Assembly (NCBI RefSeq): GCF_002192455.1
Contig: NZ_CP021744.1
Location: 7,836,501-7,900,500 of the forward strand
Source: Streptomyces albireticuli
GTDB taxonomy: Bacteria > Actinomycetota > Actinomycetes > Streptomycetales > Streptomycetaceae
DNA length: 64,000 nt
Direction of reading: 5' to 3'
Under the pieces are notes generated by a model. That model did no database searches, was not told where the DNA came from, and saw nothing but the letters and a program-made list of their open reading frames with translations. The position numbers were made by a program, and so were the translations under genes. Positions 53,801-63,049 of this stretch are shown here, piece by piece; position 1 is the stretch's first letter, and each line of letters opens with the position of its first letter.

Positions 53801-54841
53801 CACCGACCCGACGTAGAGCGGCCGGTCCGCGGTGTGGGCGTGGCCGTAGGCGCCGGCGATGGCGTTCATCTCGATGGGGTCGCCGACCGGGGTCCCGGTG
53901 CCGTGCGCCTCGACGTAGTCGACCCCGGCGGGATCGACGCCGGTGCGCGACAGCACCGCCCGGATCACCTGCTCCTGGGTGCGGCCGTTGGGCGCGGTCA
54001 GCGCGGGGGTGCGGCCGTCGTGGTTGATCGCGGTGCCGAGGACGCTGGCCAGGATGGGGTCGCCGCGCTCCTCGGCGAGCGACTCACGGCGCACCAGCGC
54101 GGCCACGCAGCCCTCGCTGCGGACGTAGCCGTCCGCCTTCGCGTCGAACGCCCGGCACTGCCCGCCCCGGGAGAACAGGCCCAGCTTGCAGAAGGAGATG
54201 TGCACATCGGGGGAGAGGATCAGATTGACCCCGGCGACGATCGCCGAGTCGCACTCGCCGGTGAGGATGGACTGCCGGGCCAGGTGCAGCGCGGTCAGCG
54301 AACCCGAGCAGGCGGTGTCGACGGTGAGGCACGGCCCCTTCAGGTCGAGGAAGTGGGCGATGCGGCCGGCGCTGATGCTGATCTCGTCGGCCATCGAGTC
54401 GTAGGCCGTGATCCCGGTGAGGCCCCCTAGGTCGTGCTTGAGGAAGGCGTAGTTGTTGCTGTTCATCATCGCGATGAAGACGCCGGTGCTGCTGCCCCTG
54501 ATCTCGTCGGGGTTCTGCCCGGCGTGCTCCAGGGCGTGCCACACGGTCTGGAGGAGCAGGCGCTGCTGCGGATCCATGCGGGCGGCCTCGGCGTCCGAGA
54601 TGCCGAAGAACGCCGCGTCGAAGCGGTCGACGTCGTCGACGAATCCGCCGTGGCGGACATAGGTCTTGCCCAGGGCCAGGGGATCGGGATCGTAGAGCGC
54701 GTCCACGTCCCACCGGCTGGACGGGATCTCCTCGACACAGTCCCGCCCTTCGCGCAGGACCGTGTGCATGTCTTCCAGCCCGTGGACTTTTCCGGGGAGT
54801 GTGCACCCGACTCCTACTAAGGCAATGGGCTCGGCATCCAT
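50882..54841 (-). CDS. iterative type I polyketide synthase KS-AT-DH-ACP
   Basis: A 1319-residue synthase. The KS (about 1-430) has Cys178 in DTACSGS, His313 in HGTGT and His353 in SNFGH. The AT (about 540-830) has GHSIGE and the malonyl-type HAFH signature. The DH (about 930-1190) has DHRILGATVFPATGY. The C-terminal ACP (about 1235-1310) has the serine in GLDSLSITEL. There is no KR, ER, MT or TE domain. Codon 8 is TTA (54818-54820). The architecture equals that reported for the jawsamycin PKS, with a trans KR and radical SAM gene following. Expected product: an iteratively built polyenoyl/polycyclopropyl chain from malonyl-CoA. Confidence 0.9.
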   Translation of the reverse strand: MDAEPIALVGVGCTLPGKVHGLEDMHTVLREGRDCVEEIPSSRWDVDALYDPDPLALGKTYVRHGGFVDDVDRFDAAFFGISDAEAARMDPQQRLLLQTVWHALEHAGQNPDEIRGSSTGVFIAMMNSNNYAFLKHDLGGLTGITAYDSMADEISISAGRIAHFLDLKGPCLTVDTACSGSLTALHLARQSILTGECDSAIVAGVNLILSPDVHISFCKLGLFSRGGQCRAFDAKADGYVRSEGCVAALVRRESLAEERGDPILASVLGTAINHDGRTPALTAPNGRTQEQVIRAVLSRTGVDPAGVDYVEAHGTGTPVGDPIEMNAIAGAYGHAHTADRPLYVGSVKSNFGHTEAPAGLLGVVKAALSLHHETIYPSIHLDHLNPKIDLTGAAVEVPGEAVPWPRGDVPRLAAVNSFGYSGTNAHAILREAPLPRHSAGEGARPRPAELLVLSAKSPESLDALADRWADHLARTDQEALPAAVFTAAAGRAAHRHRLAVTGRGALGIANDLRLWRTRRAPASVSGGHPAKPVRTAFVFTGQGVQYPGMGRELHDSEPVFAAAIERCAEVLDAELPVPLRQLLFDERSPEELDDTRLAQPALFAVEYALAALLRSWGVVPDAVTGHSIGEVVAACVAGMLSLEDAARFSALRGRLMGELPRDGVMLAVSATPETVRDWISGREADVSLAAVNGPRAVVVSGRAEAVDDVARLATAAGVRTTRLRTSHAFHSPLMDPALPELGKAAAALRPAAPAVPVLSNVTGEPLTGAEGPEYWSQQLRRPVLFHDGMRAVAALGCTAVVEIGPHPALRAHIPEAFGTTDVTVIPTLLRDRKDVRNLLTAAGALFTAGAAIDMPALYRGPRHRRTSSAPRYPFRKDRYWLTHTPDAGRGERAEPAPRRQPTAPAVPAGPGPAARTVHRHEVRPGTPWADHRILGATVFPATGYLGLAVDAYASVNGHGSAPVELTDVGFVRPLLLAPAKASGVQVGLEGDGPAADGRFRFTVAGAEGSPRYCQGTVGPAARQDSSVTRPEELRTAMSAELAPGRLYGLLREDGMEYGASFSTVRELWLDEAGGQALGRITAAPDGASRVGHEHRFATMLDGCLHLTAAAARDGAAVRGTYLPVGVGRMVLRGPLPDQVWGHVRLRPNDARTAFTARLRVLDDAGTVVAEMEDVEFRRIASLTDTSAVPAAPAVPDGRSAESGDSRQELRERVEPLPAEERRQVVIGWLTDEIIETLGRMSAELAVDIHHLDPSLALLEIGLDSLSITELQRRIQEKLNFRFKAMEALEYQSIEELAEYLLQRVILAETADTAPAPAHS

Positions 54842-55527
54842 GCGGGCATCTCCTCCGACGAATCAGGGCGGCACTGTCGTGCGGGCGGCCGACAAGGGGG
54901 CGCGGCCCGGGACAGCCATCGGTTGCGGAGCGTCACGCGAATTCGGCGCAGGCATCTAGAGGCATCGAAGCGGATTGCGGTTCTATGCGCAGGTGTTGAC
55001 CGAATTGCGCTTCCGCACGCCCTCGCAAGGCTAGGTGCGGGTAGGTGACCGGGGCAAGGAGTTGCGGGGGGCGGAGGGACGGCGCTCCTGTAGTGCGTCG
55101 GCGGCGCGCGGTGTGCCGGGTTGGTACTTCTCACGGCTTGCACGGCGCACGAAACGGCGCGCAGCGCTCGACAGGCGGCCAAGGGTGCGCCGGCGCGAAC
55201 GCCCGTTGTGCGGAAAGGTGCCCGGCGAACCGGAGGTGAGGCGGCGATCGGCGAATCGGCCGTGTTCGTGCGCGCCCGTCCGGGTGAGGTGTGGCGGGGC
55301 GGCGGCCGTGGAGGAACTCCCTTACCGCCATGAGGTGTTGCGCTATGTGCAACGATCATTGCGTGTGGTGCTGCACCGTGCCTAATATCCGGTCTCACGC
55401 GAGAGGCACCGGGTGCGGCGCGGCCCCTGACGGCCGCGGTGAGCGACGAGCCGGTGCGCCCGCACCTTTCCCCACAGCCTTCTCCCGCTCCTCCAGTGCG
55501 GGTCCCCGTGCGAACAATGGAGTTCCC
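54842..55527. other. 686-base divergent control region of the PKS and gntP-like genes
   Basis: No gene supported. Near the right end, TTGCGCTATGTGCAA (55338-55352) is an imperfect palindrome that may be the operator of a GntR/IclR-type regulator of the permease. The left end must hold the PKS promoter. Confidence 0.45.
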
Positions 55528-56997
55528 ATGCTTTCCGATGTCGCCGCACCCCCACCGACACCCCACACCGGCGGGCTGCCGGCCCTCATCGGCGGCACCG
55601 GCGGTCTGCTGACCGTGGCGGTCCTCGGTATCGCCCTTCTGCTCTTCCTGATCATCAAGGTCAGGCTTCAGCCCTTCGTGGCCCTGCTCACGGTCTCCAT
55701 CGCGGTCGGCCTGTCCGCCGGGCTGTCGGTCACCGAGCTCTTCGGCACCGTGCAGAAGTCCGACGCCGTCTCGATGATCGAGAGCGGCATAGGCGGCATA
55801 CTCGGGCACATCGCGATCATCATCGGCCTCGGCACGATGCTCGGCGCGATCCTGGAGGTGTCGGGCGGCGCCGAGGTCCTCTCGCACCGGCTGCTGAGCC
55901 TCTTCGGGGAGCAGCGCGCCCCCCTCGCCATGGGTCTCACGGGCCTGATCTTCGGCATCCCCATCTTCTTCGACGTCGGCATCTTCGTCCTCGCGCCGAT
56001 CGTCTACGCCACCGCCAAACGGTCGGGCAGATCGATCCTGCTGTACGCGATGCCGTTGCTGGCCGCCCTGTCGATGACCCACGCGTTCCTGCCCCCGCAC
56101 CCCGGCCCGGTCGCCGCCGCCGGCCTGTTCGACGTATCGCTCGGCTGGGTCATCGTCATGGGCATCGTCTGCGGCATCCCCGCCGTCCTCGCGGCCTGGG
56201 CCTACGCGGCCTGGATCGGCAAGCGCCTCTTCGTCGCCGTCCCCCAGGACATGGCCGAAGCCGCGGAGGAGGCCAAGGCGGCGATCGCCGCCGAACAGGC
56301 GCAGGGAGGCGTCGCACCGCGCGGGAAGCCGGTCTCCCTCTCCGTCGTGCTCAGCATCATCGGGACGCCACTGCTGCTGATCCTGGCCGCCACCTTCTCC
56401 TCCATCACGCTCGACCCGTCGACACCGCGGTCCCTCGTCGAGTTCCTCGGCAACCCGTTCGTGGCCCTGACGATCGCCCTCCTCATGGCGTACTACCTGC
56501 TCGGCATCCGCCGCGGCTGGTCCCGTAAGTCCCTGGAGACGGTCTCGACCGCCTCCCTGAAGCCCGTCGGCAACATCCTTCTCGTGGTCGGCGCCGGCAG
56601 TGTCTTCGGCGCCGTCCTCAAGGGGTCCGGTATCGCCGGCGCCCTCGCCGACACCTTCGGTGGCATGGGACTGCCCGTGATCGTTCTCGCCTACCTGATA
56701 TCCCTGGTCCTGCGCGTGGCCCAGGGCTCGGCCACGGTCGCCATCGTCGCCACCGCGGGCATCACCGTCCCGCTGGTCGAAGGCGCCGGCCACTCCCAGG
56801 CCTACCTCGCCCTGGTGATCATCGCGATCTCGGCCGGCTCGATCTTCGCCTCGCACGTCAATGACGGCGGCTTCTGGATCGTGGCGAAGTACTTCGGCAT
56901 CTCGGAGCGTGACACCCTCAAGTCCTGGACGGTTCTGGAGTCCGTCCTCTCCGTGACCGGCTTCGCGGTCGCCGCGGCGCTGAGTACGGTCGTCTGA
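55528..56997 (+). CDS. GntP-family gluconate:H+ symporter-like permease
   Basis: A 489-residue membrane protein with about 12-14 helices of the GntP family. The segments LTGLIFGIPIFFDVGIFVLA, HAFLPPHPGPVAAA and SHVNDGGFWIVAKYFG are signature regions. GGAG lies five bases before ATG 55528. There is no gluconate kinase or GntR gene nearby. The downstream genes are amino-acid decarboxylases, so this copy may move an amino acid, hydroxy acid or their product rather than gluconate. Confidence 0.85.
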   Translation: MLSDVAAPPPTPHTGGLPALIGGTGGLLTVAVLGIALLLFLIIKVRLQPFVALLTVSIAVGLSAGLSVTELFGTVQKSDAVSMIESGIGGILGHIAIIIGLGTMLGAILEVSGGAEVLSHRLLSLFGEQRAPLAMGLTGLIFGIPIFFDVGIFVLAPIVYATAKRSGRSILLYAMPLLAALSMTHAFLPPHPGPVAAAGLFDVSLGWVIVMGIVCGIPAVLAAWAYAAWIGKRLFVAVPQDMAEAAEEAKAAIAAEQAQGGVAPRGKPVSLSVVLSIIGTPLLLILAATFSSITLDPSTPRSLVEFLGNPFVALTIALLMAYYLLGIRRGWSRKSLETVSTASLKPVGNILLVVGAGSVFGAVLKGSGIAGALADTFGGMGLPVIVLAYLISLVLRVAQGSATVAIVATAGITVPLVEGAGHSQAYLALVIIAISAGSIFASHVNDGGFWIVAKYFGISERDTLKSWTVLESVLSVTGFAVAAALSTVV

Positions 56998-57180
56998 GAC
57001 CGTTCGCCCCGCCGCGGGGGAGGAGGCCGACGGGAACCGGCTGCGACCCGGCCCCTCCGGAGCAACCCCACGACGCCGACACTCAACCAGTTCATGTACT
57101 TGCCCCGATGATTCCCCGCCCGGGGTTTTCGCTTGGACTAGGGTCACTTGGCCAGGGGCGGCCGGGTGGCTGGGGGCGGG

Positions 57181-58578
57181 ATGGCGCTGGAGCAGTGGCT
57201 TGAGCGGGCTGTGGGGGCATTTCACGCATGGGCCGGGGAGTACGAGGCGTACGCGGCCCATCCCGCCATGGCGGTGGACGAGGGCGCCTGCGCGTCGGCG
57301 TTCGCGGAGCTGGACGTTCGCCTGCGCGGCAGCTATCCGTTCTTCCACCCTTGCTACGCCGGGCAGATGCTCAAGCCGCCGCACCCCGTCGCCGTCGCGG
57401 GCTATCTGGCCGCCATGCTCGTCAACTCCAACAACCACGCCCTGGACGGCGGTCCGGCCACCTCGGCCATGGAGGAGGAGACCGTCGAGCGGCTCGCGGC
57501 CATGTTCGGCCTGCGGACGCACCTGGGGCACCTCACCAGCGGTGGCACCCTGGCGAACCTGGAGGCGTTGTTCGTCGCCCGTGAGAGTCACCCCGGCCAG
57601 GGGATCGCCGTCAGCGCCGAAGCCCACTACACCCATGCCCGGATGGGCCACCTGCTCGGCATGCGGGTGCACACGGTGCCCGTCGACGTCCGCGGGCGCA
57701 TGGATACGGGTGCGCTGGGGCAGCTGCTGTCCACCGGGGAGGTCGGGACGGTCGTCGCCACCACGGGGACCACGGCGCTGGGGGCCGTCGATCCCCTGCA
57801 CCTCATCGTGCCGCTGGCCCGGCGGCATGGTGCGCGCGTCCATGTGGACGCCGCCTACGGTGGTTTCTTCACGCTCCTCGCCGACGAGGAGCCCTCGGGG
57901 GCTCTGGTGGCGGGGGATCCTTGGCGGGCCATCGCCCACTGCGACTCGGTGGTGATCGATCCGCACAAGCACGGCTTGCAGCCGTACGGCTGCGGGGCGG
58001 TGCTCTTCAGCGACCCGGCGGTCGCCCGCTTCTACCGGCACGACTCCCCGTACACCTACTTCACGTCCCAGCGGCCGCACCTCGGGGAAATCAGTCTGGA
58101 GTGCTCACGTTCCGGTGCCTCCGCGGCCGCCCTGTGGCTGACCCTCAAGCTGCTGCCGCTGACGCGCCAGGGGCTCGGCGCTGTCCTCGCGGCCGGGCGC
58201 AGGGCCGCACTGCGCTGGGCGGAAATGATCGACGCGTCGCCCGTCCTGGAGCTGTACCAGCCGCCCGAGCTCGACATCGTCACCTGCCACCCGCGCACCA
58301 CACCCGCCACGCTGTCCCGGATCGGCTTCGCGAGCAACGAGGTGATGCGCCGAGGTATGACGGCCGAGGAAGACCCCGTCTTCCTCAGTGTCGCCCGCAT
58401 CGGCGCCGCCGACTTCACCGCCCGCCATGAGGCAGCCGCCGCGGACCGTGATCACACCCACATCCTGCGCAGTGTGCTGATGAAACCGGAGAGCGAGCTC
58501 TACCTGGAGCGGTTGCACTCCCGGGTGGAGACCCTGGCAGGAGCATCGGTCAAGGAGGAACCGCCGTGCCACAGCTGA
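57181..58578 (+). CDS. PLP-dependent group II decarboxylase
   Basis: A 465-residue decarboxylase. The PLP lysine is in VVIDPHKHGLQPYG, with SGGTLANLEAL (phosphate loop), a cofactor-stacking residue in AHYTHARM and the Asp in VHVDAAYGGFF. It belongs with aromatic-amino-acid, glutamate and diaminobutyrate decarboxylases; substrate not inferable by eye. ATG 57181 was chosen over the earlier GTG because it begins the conserved LEQWLERAV. It overlaps the ATP-grasp fusion gene by 13 bases. Confidence 0.85.
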   Translation: MALEQWLERAVGAFHAWAGEYEAYAAHPAMAVDEGACASAFAELDVRLRGSYPFFHPCYAGQMLKPPHPVAVAGYLAAMLVNSNNHALDGGPATSAMEEETVERLAAMFGLRTHLGHLTSGGTLANLEALFVARESHPGQGIAVSAEAHYTHARMGHLLGMRVHTVPVDVRGRMDTGALGQLLSTGEVGTVVATTGTTALGAVDPLHLIVPLARRHGARVHVDAAYGGFFTLLADEEPSGALVAGDPWRAIAHCDSVVIDPHKHGLQPYGCGAVLFSDPAVARFYRHDSPYTYFTSQRPHLGEISLECSRSGASAAALWLTLKLLPLTRQGLGAVLAAGRRAALRWAEMIDASPVLELYQPPELDIVTCHPRTTPATLSRIGFASNEVMRRGMTAEEDPVFLSVARIGAADFTARHEAAAADRDHTHILRSVLMKPESELYLERLHSRVETLAGASVKEEPPCHS

Positions 58579-61394
58579 CCGGGTTCCGGAGCGGTGCCTC
58601 CCGGGCCGCCGGGGACATCGAGGGCGTCGACGGGCAGGCGGGGCTGCGCCTGCTGGCCGAGTCCGTCGACGAGGTCGTGTGGCTGGACCACTGCCCCTTC
58701 CTGAGCGCGTCGTTCCAGCCGGCGCCGTCCTGGCTGAGACATGAGCGGGTCTCCGCGTTCCAGCCGCTGCCCGAGCCCCCACCCGGCCATCGGCCGCCCC
58801 CGCCCGACCCCCGCCGGCTGTGCGTGTCCTTCGCCCCCGAACACGGCACCAACGCCCGTACCTGGGCCCGCACGTACGGATACCGGCTGCTCGCCCCGGA
58901 TCCCGGTGTCACGGCCTGGGCCGCGGACAAGATCCATGCCGTCGAGCTCTTCGCGAGGGCGGGCGTACCCACGCCGCCGTCACGGATCGTCCCCGCGACG
59001 GGCCGGGCACCGGCCGGGACGTACTGGAACGACCGCTGGCCGCGGGCGGTCGCCCAAAGGAGGCAGAACAACCTCATCGGCCGCGGGACCGTCCTCGTCG
59101 ACTCCCCGTCGGACCTCCAGGACTTCCTGGACACCTGGCCGGGCGAGCCGGTCAAGCTCAGCCGTTACGCCCCCGGGATCTCCCTGACCGTCACCGCCTG
59201 CGCGGGACCGGACCGCACCATTGTCTCGGCGGTCTCCCACCAACTCGTGGGGCTCCCGGAACTGGCCGCCGGCTGGGGCACCCACTGCGGCAACCAGCTC
59301 GTACACCCCGACGACCTGCCCGCGGGCTGGTACGGGCAGGCCCGCGAGGCCGCCCGTCGCGTGGGTGAAGTGCTCCGCGGACGCGGCTTCCGCGGAGTGT
59401 TCGGCCTGGACCTCGTCGAGGACACCGGCCGGCTGACGGCCGTCGAAGTCAACCCCCGGTTCCAGACCGTCGTCTCCCTCGTCCAGGCCGTCGAGCGCGG
59501 CGCGGGACTCCTGCCGTCCCTGGGCCTGCACATCCTGTCCTTCCTGCTCCCCGCCCTTCCCGATCCGGTGGCACGGGAACTCCCACCGGGCCCGCACCCC
59601 AGCCAGCTCGTGGTGCACACCGCCACGGACACCACCGTGCACGACCTCGCCCCCTCGGGGCGCTACCGAAAAGCCGGCCATGAAGTGACCGGCCCGCTCC
59701 CCGCCACCGTCGGCATCGCCGCCGACGAAGCCCTGTGGTGGGGCATCGCCCGCCCCGGACCCGTCCGTGCCGGCGACGAGCTGGCGCTCGCCCAGTTCGG
59801 GCGGCCCGTCGCGGCCCTCGAACCACGCCCGCGCCCGGGACCGGACGCACTGGCGTGGATCGACGCGTTCCTCCGGCGGTCCCGGATCGGCACCGAAGGC
59901 CCCTCCGGCTTCCCCGGCCAGGACCTGCCGCACACGTCACCAGCAGGCGCGCCACCAGCAGCCGGACTCCCGCCCCTGCGGCTGGACGAACAGCGGATGC
60001 GCGAAGCCGGCCACCACACCATCGAACTGATCATCAAACGGCTCACCACGACAGATGACCGGCCGCCCCTCCACGTACCCTCGCCCGACACCCTCCGGAC
60101 CGCCCTGGACGAGCCCCTTCCCGAGCACGGCACCTCGGACCTGCCCGCACTCCTCGACCACGTCACCCACCGGGCACTCGGCGAGGCGACCCGCCTGGAC
60201 CACCCGCGCTGCTTCGCCTTCGTCCCCTCGACCGGCAACTTCCCGGCCGTACTCGCCGACGCGCTCGCCGCCGCCCACCTGTCCGTCCCCGGAGCCTGGC
60301 TCGTCGGCGCCGGGCCCACCCAGCTCGAACTCACCACTCTCGGCTGGCTCAAGGCACTGCTCGGCCTGCCCGACAGCCACGGTGGCCTGTTCGTCAGCGG
60401 CGGCTCCCTGGCCAATCTCACCGCCCTGGCCGTCGCCCGCGACCACCACCTGGGCGCCGACCGCGCACACGCCCGCCTGTACTGCTCCACCCAGGCCCAC
60501 CCGTCCGTCCCGCGCGCGGCGCACCTCCTGGGTCTCACGCGTGACCAGCTCTCCGCCGTCCCCGCGGATGAGAACCTGCGCCTGGACACCTCCGCCGTCG
60601 CCCGGCGGATCGCCCGGGACCGGGACGAGGGCCTGCGCCCCTTCGCCGTCGTCGCCACCCTCGGCACCACGGGGACCGGCGCCGTCGACCCCCTCGACGA
60701 ACTCGCCGGCCTGTGCGAGCGGGAGGGGCTGTGGCTCCACATCGACGGAGCCCACGGTGCGGCGGCCGCCGCCACTCCCCGCGGTCACCATCTGCGCGGC
60801 GCCCTGCGGCGGGCCGACTCCCTCACCGTCGACCCGCACAAGTGGCTCTTCCAGCCCTACGAGGCCGGCTGCGTCCTGCTCCGTCGCCCCGGGCTGCTGC
60901 CCGCCACCTTCGCGCTGGGACGCCACGCCCTGGACACCGGTTACCTCCAGCCGACCGCATCCCGGGGCGACGAGGTCAACCTCTCGGACCACGGGCCGCA
61001 GCAGAGCCGAGGTCTGCGGGCCCTCAAGCTCTGGCTCTCGCTCAAGACCTTCGGCGCCCAGGCGTTCCGGCAGGCCATCGAGCACGGCATGGACCTCGCC
61101 GAGCACGCCGCCGCGCTCATCGCCGCCCACCCCGATCTGAGGCTGGTCACCCCGCCCAGCCTCGCCGTCCTCACCTTTCGCTACCACCCGGCCGACGCGC
61201 CGGAGGACTGGGACGCCGACGCCGCCCAGGAACGTGTCAGCCGCGACGTCTGCGCCGGTGGTCAGGCCCTGATCCTGACCACCCGGGTGCGCGGAGCCAC
61301 CGTGCTGCGGATGTGCACCATCAACCCCACCAGCACCCGGGCGGACGTCGAGGCCGTCCTGGAATCGGTCGCTCGTCAGGGCCGTGAGCCCTGA
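58566..61394 (+). CDS. ATP-grasp ligase / PLP decarboxylase fusion protein
   Basis: A 942-residue two-part enzyme. Residues about 30-340 look like an ATP-grasp ligase: a nucleotide-binding region with VKLSRYAPGISLTVTACAG, and the magnesium motif FGLDLVEDTGRLTAVEVNPR. A linker to about 490 follows. Residues about 490-940 are a second group II PLP decarboxylase, with SGGSLANLTAL, LHIDGAHGAAAAA and the lysine in TVDPHKWLFQPYEAG. AAGGAGG precedes GTG 58566. ATP-grasp enzymes join a carboxylate to an amine, so the fusion probably makes an amide and decarboxylates one partner, with the adjacent stand-alone decarboxylase serving the other. I know of no exact precedent. Confidence 0.82.
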   Translation: MPQLTGFRSGASRAAGDIEGVDGQAGLRLLAESVDEVVWLDHCPFLSASFQPAPSWLRHERVSAFQPLPEPPPGHRPPPPDPRRLCVSFAPEHGTNARTWARTYGYRLLAPDPGVTAWAADKIHAVELFARAGVPTPPSRIVPATGRAPAGTYWNDRWPRAVAQRRQNNLIGRGTVLVDSPSDLQDFLDTWPGEPVKLSRYAPGISLTVTACAGPDRTIVSAVSHQLVGLPELAAGWGTHCGNQLVHPDDLPAGWYGQAREAARRVGEVLRGRGFRGVFGLDLVEDTGRLTAVEVNPRFQTVVSLVQAVERGAGLLPSLGLHILSFLLPALPDPVARELPPGPHPSQLVVHTATDTTVHDLAPSGRYRKAGHEVTGPLPATVGIAADEALWWGIARPGPVRAGDELALAQFGRPVAALEPRPRPGPDALAWIDAFLRRSRIGTEGPSGFPGQDLPHTSPAGAPPAAGLPPLRLDEQRMREAGHHTIELIIKRLTTTDDRPPLHVPSPDTLRTALDEPLPEHGTSDLPALLDHVTHRALGEATRLDHPRCFAFVPSTGNFPAVLADALAAAHLSVPGAWLVGAGPTQLELTTLGWLKALLGLPDSHGGLFVSGGSLANLTALAVARDHHLGADRAHARLYCSTQAHPSVPRAAHLLGLTRDQLSAVPADENLRLDTSAVARRIARDRDEGLRPFAVVATLGTTGTGAVDPLDELAGLCEREGLWLHIDGAHGAAAAATPRGHHLRGALRRADSLTVDPHKWLFQPYEAGCVLLRRPGLLPATFALGRHALDTGYLQPTASRGDEVNLSDHGPQQSRGLRALKLWLSLKTFGAQAFRQAIEHGMDLAEHAAALIAAHPDLRLVTPPSLAVLTFRYHPADAPEDWDADAAQERVSRDVCAGGQALILTTRVRGATVLRMCTINPTSTRADVEAVLESVARQGREP

Positions 61395-61418
61395 CGAGGA
61401 ACGGTCGCCCGGCCATGC

Positions 61419-61958
61419 TCAGGAGAACACCAGCCCCGACGGGCCCCCGATCACCTTCACCCCGCCGCCGGCGCACTTCAACGGATCGGCCGTGAGCTGA
61501 ACACCGGGCGAAGCGACCCTCCGGCCCGCGAACCTGCCGGACGTCACCTTGCCCGCGACCAGCACCACGGCCTCACCGGCGGGCTGCGGCACGATTCCCA
61601 CGTCGTAGACGACCGTGCTCCGTTCACCGGTGTTCCAGGTGATGTGCTCCTCCGTGACCGAACGCGACAACAGGCAGCTGTTCTCGCCTTCGCCCTTGAT
61701 CACGGACTTCGCCGTCGTCACCGAAGGATCCGTCGACGCACAGCGGTAATCACCACGGCCGGTGATCCGTGTGGGCTTCGTCAGGAAGGTCAATCCTGGT
61801 GAGAACGCGATGGAGTTGATTCCTACGCAGCTGAGGACGGCATTCGCTCTCTCTTCGGAGTGCGCGGCCGCGGGAAGCGCCGCCGGACCCGCGGCCACCA
61901 GAACCACGGCCACGCCCGCGTACCCCCACGCCTTGCCCCACCTGTGCCCCATGCCCAT
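61419..61958 (-). CDS. secreted hypothetical protein
   Basis: About 179 residues with a clear signal peptide: basic start GHRWGKAWG, hydrophobic core AGVAVVLVAAGPAAL, and AAAHS as likely cleavage site. The mature part is beta-rich with four cysteines (LSCVGINS, YRCASTD, NSCLLSRS, LKCAGGG), likely two disulfides. It resembles small secreted Streptomyces proteins of no known function. ATG 61958 follows AAGGA at about ten bases; other in-frame starts upstream lack this. Confidence 0.7.
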   Translation of the reverse strand: MGMGHRWGKAWGYAGVAVVLVAAGPAALPAAAHSEERANAVLSCVGINSIAFSPGLTFLTKPTRITGRGDYRCASTDPSVTTAKSVIKGEGENSCLLSRSVTEEHITWNTGERSTVVYDVGIVPQPAGEAVVLVAGKVTSGRFAGRRVASPGVQLTADPLKCAGGGVKVIGGPSGLVFS

Positions 61959-62271
61959 CCGCTTCCCGTCCTTTCCCGATCGCGACCGGCCACTGACGAC
62001 GGAAGAATTCTCCGGTTCCCGGCCCATTCCCGAGGGGCGATCGGCGACGAGGACCGAAGCTGACGCAGCGTCCGCGCATGAGCGGCGCGGGAGATCCCCC
62101 GCACGCGGTGCCGTTCATTCCACCGAATGCCCGTGCGGCCAAGGGCCACCCCGATTCCGCTGCCCCGGTGGGCGTCGGCGGGTCGAACACCGGGCGACGT
62201 CCGGGGCCGGCCTTCACGCGGCACGCCGTTCGCTGATTCGCTGGTCGTGAAGGGGAGAGGGAGGAGGTGGC
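61959..62271. other. 313-base divergent intergenic region
   Basis: Holds the promoters of the secreted protein (left) and the coiled-coil membrane protein (right). No gene or notable repeat was seen. Confidence 0.5.
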
Positions 62272-62814
62272 GTGGACATCGACGTGACGACCGCTCTGCT
62301 GGTCGCGGTCGTGGGAGTCCTCGGGACGCTGCTGTCCGCGCTGCTGGTCCAGCGGGCGGCCGACCGCAGCCGGCAGCGGGAGCGGGAGCGTGTCGAGGAG
62401 CTGTGGGGGCGGCGCAGCGAGGCGCAGGAACTGCGGTCGTGCTACGTGGAGCTCAACGCCGCGGCCCGGCACTACCTGGCCGCGCTCACCGACCAGTTGT
62501 ACGCCCTCGGGCGCGACGCCGACCTGCCGTACGTGCGACAGCGGCTCACCGAGGCGCGTGACCAGCACCGGGAGGTCTACGCGAAGGCGCAGATGCGGAT
62601 GCCGGAGCGGGTGCTCGACCACGCGGGCACCTTCGGTCGCGGCCTGGGGGCGGTGTACGGCATGGTCCGGCGGCTGGACGACGGTTTGCCGCGGCCGGGG
62701 GACGCGCCGGCCGCCGTACAGGAGGGCATCGATGCCCTGTGGGAGCGGCTGCGGGAGCTGCGTCGGGAGATGCGGGCCGATCTGGGCGCGACCCGGGCGG
62801 ACTCCGGGCGGTGA
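62272..62814 (+). CDS. small membrane-anchored coiled-coil protein
   Basis: A 180-residue protein with one N-terminal membrane helix (TALLVAVVGVLGTLLSALLV) followed by a long charged helix (DRSRQRERERVEELWGRRSE) and further helical segments. No catalytic motif. GAGGAGG lies before GTG 62272. Such proteins are common and unassigned in Streptomyces. Confidence 0.65.
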   Translation: MDIDVTTALLVAVVGVLGTLLSALLVQRAADRSRQRERERVEELWGRRSEAQELRSCYVELNAAARHYLAALTDQLYALGRDADLPYVRQRLTEARDQHREVYAKAQMRMPERVLDHAGTFGRGLGAVYGMVRRLDDGLPRPGDAPAAVQEGIDALWERLRELRREMRADLGATRADSGR

Positions 62815-63049
62815 GGGGGAGAAGCCGGCGGGAAGGGGGAGCACCGTGTCCGTACCCGCGGTCACCCCGGCATAGGGATTCACCTAGTCCTGATCGTTTT
62901 ACGTCAGGAGAATGTCAGAAACACTCGCGTTCGATCGGGGTCCGGGTTTAGATGAGGCATTCGGATTTCCGGACCGGAACGCCGAATTCCAATAATGGCG
63001 TGGGCGCCCCCTGTTTCCTCGTGCCCGCAATCCTGTGAATGGAGTAGTC

